Shown here: positions 6,040 to 9,027 of the stretch, piece after piece
Layout of the letters: every line of letters starts with the position of its first letter
How positions within the stretch are numbered: position 1 is the first letter of the stretch
From: Firmicutes bacterium UBA3920
Lineage (GTDB): Bacteria; Bacillota; Clostridia; Caldicoprobacterales; Xylanivirgaceae
DNA: 9,027 nucleotides
Assembly: GCA_002386065.1 (NCBI GenBank)
Contig: DGES01000102.1
Span: 1 to 9,027 of the forward strand
Reading direction: 5' to 3'
Translations under genes and position numbers: made by a program
The notes under the pieces: generated by a model
Database searches by the model: none
Told to the model about the DNA's origin: nothing
Seen by the model: the letters and a program-made list of their open reading frames with translations, nothing else

Positions 6040-6999
6040 ATGGAAAGAATTGCTGTGTTAACTAGTGGTGGAGATGCACCAGGAATGAATGCTGCTATAA
6101 GAGCTGTGGTGAGGACAGCCATATATAATAATATGCGTGTATTTGGTATAAAAAGGGGTTTAAACGGACTCATCCATAGCGAGATAGAAGAGATGGAAGT
6201 GGCATCAGTAGGAGATATTGTACATCGTGGAGGAACTATCTTAAGGACAGCCAGGTGTAAGGAGTTTGTAACAGAAGAGGGTCAAAAGATGGCCTTAAAA
6301 GTAATAGAAAATTATGGTATAGAAGGTATTGTAGTAATTGGCGGTGATGGTTCATTTAGAGCTGCACAGGCACTATGCAGGATGGGTGTACCTTCAGTTG
6401 GAATACCAGCTACAATAGATAATGATATAGGCTGTACTGATTATTCCATTGGTTTTGATACTGCGGTAAATACGGTGTTGGATGCTATAAATAAGATAAG
6501 GGATACTATAACATCCCACGGTAGAGCCAATATTATAGAAGTCATGGGAAGAAATTCAGGAGATATTGCCTTATATGCAGGAGTTGGAGGTGGAGCAGAG
6601 AATATAATTGTGCCTGAAATTCCCTTTAATATAGACGATGTATGCAAAAGACTTAATGAGGGAAAAGAGAGGGGAAAACTTTCTCAGATAATAGTGCTTG
6701 CAGAAGGTGTTGGACATGCAGATAAATTAGGCAAGATAATTCAGGAAAAAACAGGCATAGAAATACGTTCTACTGTACTTGGCCACATCCAAAGGGGAGG
6801 GAATCCATCTTCATTTGATAGGATATTGGCTAGTCGTATGGGAGTACATGCAGTAAATTTGTTACAAAAAGGTATTGGAAATAGAGTAATATGCATAAGG
6901 CATAATGAAATAATGGATATGGATATAGAAGAGGCCTTGAATATGAAAAAAGAGTTTGATATGGAATTATATGAACTATCTAAAATAGTATCCATATAG
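6040..6999 (+). CDS. pfkA: ATP-dependent 6-phosphofructokinase
   Basis: Phosphorylates fructose 6-phosphate to fructose 1,6-bisphosphate, the committed step of glycolysis, in the cytosol as a tetramer. At 319 aa it matches the bacterial PfkA length and aligns closely with the Bacillus enzyme. Seen: nucleotide-binding GGDAPG at 10-15; GGDGS at 101-105, with G104 pointing to ATP rather than pyrophosphate; TIDND with catalytic D127; MGR at 169-171; and substrate residues R162, E222, R243, H249 and R252. The effector site that binds ADP/GDP or PEP in known enzymes is kept (R21, R25, R154, E187, R211, K213), so activation by ADP and inhibition by PEP are expected. Residue 124 is alanine in PATIDND, where ATP enzymes usually have glycine and pyrophosphate enzymes lysine. 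ATG start with AGGGAGG (6023-6029) 10 bases upstream; 39 bp before pyk. Confidence 0.98.
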   Translation: MERIAVLTSGGDAPGMNAAIRAVVRTAIYNNMRVFGIKRGLNGLIHSEIEEMEVASVGDIVHRGGTILRTARCKEFVTEEGQKMALKVIENYGIEGIVVIGGDGSFRAAQALCRMGVPSVGIPATIDNDIGCTDYSIGFDTAVNTVLDAINKIRDTITSHGRANIIEVMGRNSGDIALYAGVGGGAENIIVPEIPFNIDDVCKRLNEGKERGKLSQIIVLAEGVGHADKLGKIIQEKTGIEIRSTVLGHIQRGGNPSSFDRILASRMGVHAVNLLQKGIGNRVICIRHNEIMDMDIEEALNMKKEFDMELYELSKIVSI

Positions 7000-7038
7000 T
7001 GAGATTTCTACAATAATATATTATATGGTGGGAGCGAT

Positions 7039-8460
7039 ATGAGAAAGACAAAAATAATATGTACATTAGGTCCAGCCAGTGAAAAGCCTCATATATTAAA
7101 AAGGTTGATAGAACTGGGTACTAATGTAGTTAGGTTAAATTTTTCCCATGGGGATTATGCCGAACATAAAAGACGAATAGAGCTTGTCAAAGAATATAGG
7201 GCTGAATTTGGCTTACCTGTAGCTATACTACTTGATACCAAGGGGCCTGAAATAAGACTTGGAAAATTTAAAAAATCTCAAATATATTTAGAGGAAGGTC
7301 AACCTTTCACTCTCACAATTGATGAATGTCTTGGAGATGAAAGACGTGTGTCAATAACCTATAAGGATATAGTAAAGGATGTATATAAGGGCAGTTGTAT
7401 ACTTGTAGATGATGGACTTGTAGAACTTATAGTGGATGATGTTACAGAGAGAGATGTCCACTGTACAGTTGTCAATGGGGGAACATTAGGGGATCATAAG
7501 GGTGTTAATATCCCAGGAATTCCCTTAAATTTACCTAATTTAACGGATAAGGATAGAGAGGATATTAGGTTTGGTATAAAAAATGGTGTAGATTACATTG
7601 CTTCATCCTTTGTGCAGAGGGCAGAAGATATCATAAACATACGTGATTTTCTTACCCAAAATGGTGGTGAGCATATACAAATAATCGCTAAGATTGAAAA
7701 TCAGCTTGGAATAGATAATATTGATGAAATAATAGAAGCAGCTGATGGAGTTATGATAGCTAGGGGTGATCTAGGTGTAGAAATACCTATTGAAAATGTT
7801 CCCATTGTGCAAAAGAGCATAATAAATAAATGTATTTTGGCAGGGAAACCTGTTATAACAGCTACACAGATGTTAGATTCAATGATAAGAAATCCAAGGC
7901 CTACTCGTGCTGAGGTTAGTGATGTGGCAAATGCTATATACGATGGCTGTGATGCAATAATGCTGTCTGGTGAGACGGCAGTAGGGAAATATCCAATTGA
8001 GACATTTACTACAATGGTTAATATAGCTAGAAAGGTGGAGGAGAGCATCGACTATGATGGGAGTTATCTTGAAGATTGTGTGAGAAATATATCTACGACC
8101 ACTCATGCTATAAGTCATGCAAGCTGTACTATAGCCCGCGAGCTCGGAGCTAAAGCTATAGTAACTCCTACAAAGTCAGGTTATACGACTAGAATGGTGT
8201 CTAGATATAGACCTAAACCTCCAATTATAGCTACTACAACATCATATGATGCATATAGAAGACTCGCTTTAATATGGGGCGTGATACCCAAATTAGTACC
8301 TGATGTCAACAGTACAGATGAGATGATTGAAAAGGCTGAAGAGGCTGCATTAACTACGCGTGTGGTGAATAATGGCGATATGGTAGTCATAACTGCGGGG
8401 GTACCAGTTGGCCAAAGTGGCAAGACAAACCTTATAAAAGTACATGTGGTAGGTCAGTAA
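7039..8460 (+). CDS. pyk: pyruvate kinase
   Basis: Transfers phosphate from PEP to ADP to give pyruvate and ATP, the last step of glycolysis. The 473-aa length equals the short form (E. coli PykF is 470) and lacks the extra PEP-utiliser-like C-terminal domain that makes Bacillus pyruvate kinase about 585 aa. Key residues: R32, N34 and S36 in VRLNFSHG; D66 with K68 in DTKGPEIR; the lid B domain at about 70-170; catalytic K218 and metal ligand E220 in IAKIENQ; metal ligand D244 in ARGDLG; T276 in TATQMLDSM; and the LSGETAVGKYP segment. The C-terminal regulatory domain (about 345-473) includes TPTKSGYT and ends normally, so the enzyme is probably allosteric, though the effector cannot be named from sequence. 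ATG start with GGTGGGAG (7027-7034) only 4 bases upstream; the N-terminus RKTKIICTLGPAS is standard, which supports it. Cotranscription with pfkA is likely. Confidence 0.98.
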   Translation: MRKTKIICTLGPASEKPHILKRLIELGTNVVRLNFSHGDYAEHKRRIELVKEYRAEFGLPVAILLDTKGPEIRLGKFKKSQIYLEEGQPFTLTIDECLGDERRVSITYKDIVKDVYKGSCILVDDGLVELIVDDVTERDVHCTVVNGGTLGDHKGVNIPGIPLNLPNLTDKDREDIRFGIKNGVDYIASSFVQRAEDIINIRDFLTQNGGEHIQIIAKIENQLGIDNIDEIIEAADGVMIARGDLGVEIPIENVPIVQKSIINKCILAGKPVITATQMLDSMIRNPRPTRAEVSDVANAIYDGCDAIMLSGETAVGKYPIETFTTMVNIARKVEESIDYDGSYLEDCVRNISTTTHAISHASCTIARELGAKAIVTPTKSGYTTRMVSRYRPKPPIIATTTSYDAYRRLALIWGVIPKLVPDVNSTDEMIEKAEEAALTTRVVNNGDMVVITAGVPVGQSGKTNLIKVHVVGQ

Positions 8461-8478
8461 AGAGGAGATGAATAGGGT

Positions 8479-8892
8479 ATGTTTACGGTGGATACATATA
8501 TTAGAGTACGTTATAAAGAAACTGATAAGATGGGAGTGGTTCATCACTCAAACTATTATGTATATTTTGAAGTGGGTAGAACTGAATTTATGCGTGAGAT
8601 GGGGCTTTCATATAAGGAGATGGAGGATATGGGCTATATGATGCCCGTTATTGAAACCCACTGTTATTATAAACACCCTGTGGGATATGATGATGAGATT
8701 ATTGTCACTACTAAAATGGGTAAGTTTAAAGGAGCCAGGGTTGTGCTTGAGTATGAAATCAAAAAAAAGGATTATAATACACTTATAGTATACGGTTCTA
8801 CTGTGCATGCCATAACAGATAGTAACTTAAAGCCTATAAATATAAAAAAGGCGTGTCCAGAAATATATAAAAAATTTATGGGTTGTTTATAG
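8479..8892 (+). CDS. YbgC/4HBT-type hotdog acyl-CoA thioesterase
   Basis: A 137-aa single hotdog-fold domain of the 4-hydroxybenzoyl-CoA thioesterase type, which hydrolyses acyl-CoA thioesters in the cytosol. The family's N-terminal active-site motif is clear: RYKETDKMGVVHHSNYYVYFE, with the catalytic aspartate at D16, H23 and N25, followed by the helix GRTEFMREMG. The rest gives the expected strands, including GYDDEIIVTT and LEYEIKKKD. The substrate cannot be read from sequence; relatives act on short-chain or aromatic acyl-CoAs. AGAGGAG (8461-8467) lies 11 bases before the ATG. It follows pyk by 18 bp and is the last gene of the unit, with a terminator abutting its stop codon. A role in the glycolysis operon, such as relieving acyl-CoA build-up, is only a guess. 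Confidence 0.93.
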   Translation: MFTVDTYIRVRYKETDKMGVVHHSNYYVYFEVGRTEFMREMGLSYKEMEDMGYMMPVIETHCYYKHPVGYDDEIIVTTKMGKFKGARVVLEYEIKKKDYNTLIVYGSTVHAITDSNLKPINIKKACPEIYKKFMGCL

Positions 8893-8926
8893 AATAAGGA
8901 ATGGGAAAGTTACCATTCCTTATTTT
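8893..8926 (+). terminator. Rho-independent terminator ending the mtrB-to-thioesterase unit
   Basis: AATAAGGAATGG (8893-8904) and CCATTCCTTATT (8913-8924) form a perfect 12-bp stem with an 8-base loop GAAAGTTA. The right arm ends in TTATTTT, giving the T-rich tail. The stem begins on the first base after the thioesterase stop codon. Because the arms start with AATAA, the stem would also present an A-rich/T-rich base usable from the opposite strand. Confidence 0.9.
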
Positions 8927-9027
8927 AATGTATGTTAGAGTAGAGAATGGATATTTTATATTTATTTTGTATATCTTTGGTATTTTTAGTTTATCTTATA
9001 GTCTTTATATTTTATGGATTGTAGACT
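8927..9027. other. AT-rich tail without a supportable gene
   Basis: These last 101 bases are extremely T-rich on the + strand. Two overlapping frames encode hydrophobic stretches: one from ATG 8928 that stays open to the window end, and a closed 25-codon frame 8947-9024 (MDILYLFCIS...FIFYGL). T-rich DNA produces hydrophobic codons by chance and neither has a convincing ribosome binding site. I see no promoter, repeat or RNA gene here. Confidence 0.5.

Noticed and set aside
6177..6192. Cluster TAG-c-GAG-a-TAG-aa-GAG inside pfkA as a TRAP binding site
   Set aside because: Spacers of 1, 1 and 2 bases do not fit the 2-3 bases TRAP needs, only four triplets are present, and they arise from a glutamate-rich coding stretch (SEIEEME).
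8928..9027. 5' end of a membrane protein gene running off the window
   Set aside because: The frame stays open only about 33 codons, begins within a few bases of the terminator without a ribosome binding site, and lies in T-rich DNA with a competing hydrophobic frame.

Overview
The window looks like a chromosomal segment of a low-GC Firmicute, most likely a member of the Clostridia. The codon choice is AT-rich (many ATA, AGA and AGG codons), there are strong purine-rich Shine-Dalgarno sites, and the gene set rapZ - whiA - dnaE - pfkA - pyk is a familiar Firmicute neighbourhood. The mtrB gene (TRAP) narrows it to a lineage that carries this tryptophan-sensing RNA-binding protein. Genus cannot be told from the sequence. 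All genes are on the + strand.

Bases 1-19 are not genomic. They match the 19-bp Tn5 mosaic end used in transposase-based sequencing libraries, so the window starts at a contig edge with untrimmed adapter. The rapZ gene there (20-721) is cut at its 5' end and has lost its P-loop. After a 99-bp gap comes whiA (821-1789), closed by a hairpin terminator. The yvcK gene usually found between rapZ and whiA is missing. A 173-bp intergenic region then holds several candidate promoters and a palindrome ahead of dnaE (1963-5439), the replicative-type DNA polymerase III alpha subunit with an apparently complete PHP metal site.

Downstream of dnaE an extended -10 promoter (5478-5486) appears to start a second transcription unit: mtrB (TRAP, 5539-5787), a 65-aa DUF2007-like protein (5805-6002), pfkA (6040-6999), pyk (7039-8460) and a YbgC/4HBT-type acyl-CoA thioesterase (8479-8892). 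Spacings are 17 to 39 bp, each gene has its own ribosome binding site, and the unit ends at a 12-bp perfect-stem terminator directly after the last stop codon. The two allosteric/committed glycolytic enzymes, which set PEP and pyruvate levels, are thus probably cotranscribed with a tryptophan sensor. PEP is also a precursor of tryptophan through the shikimate pathway, so this linkage is the most interesting point in the window, although the functional coupling is inference.

The last 100 bases are very AT-rich and hold no gene I can support. I saw no CRISPR array, tRNA, rRNA, insertion sequence or intein.
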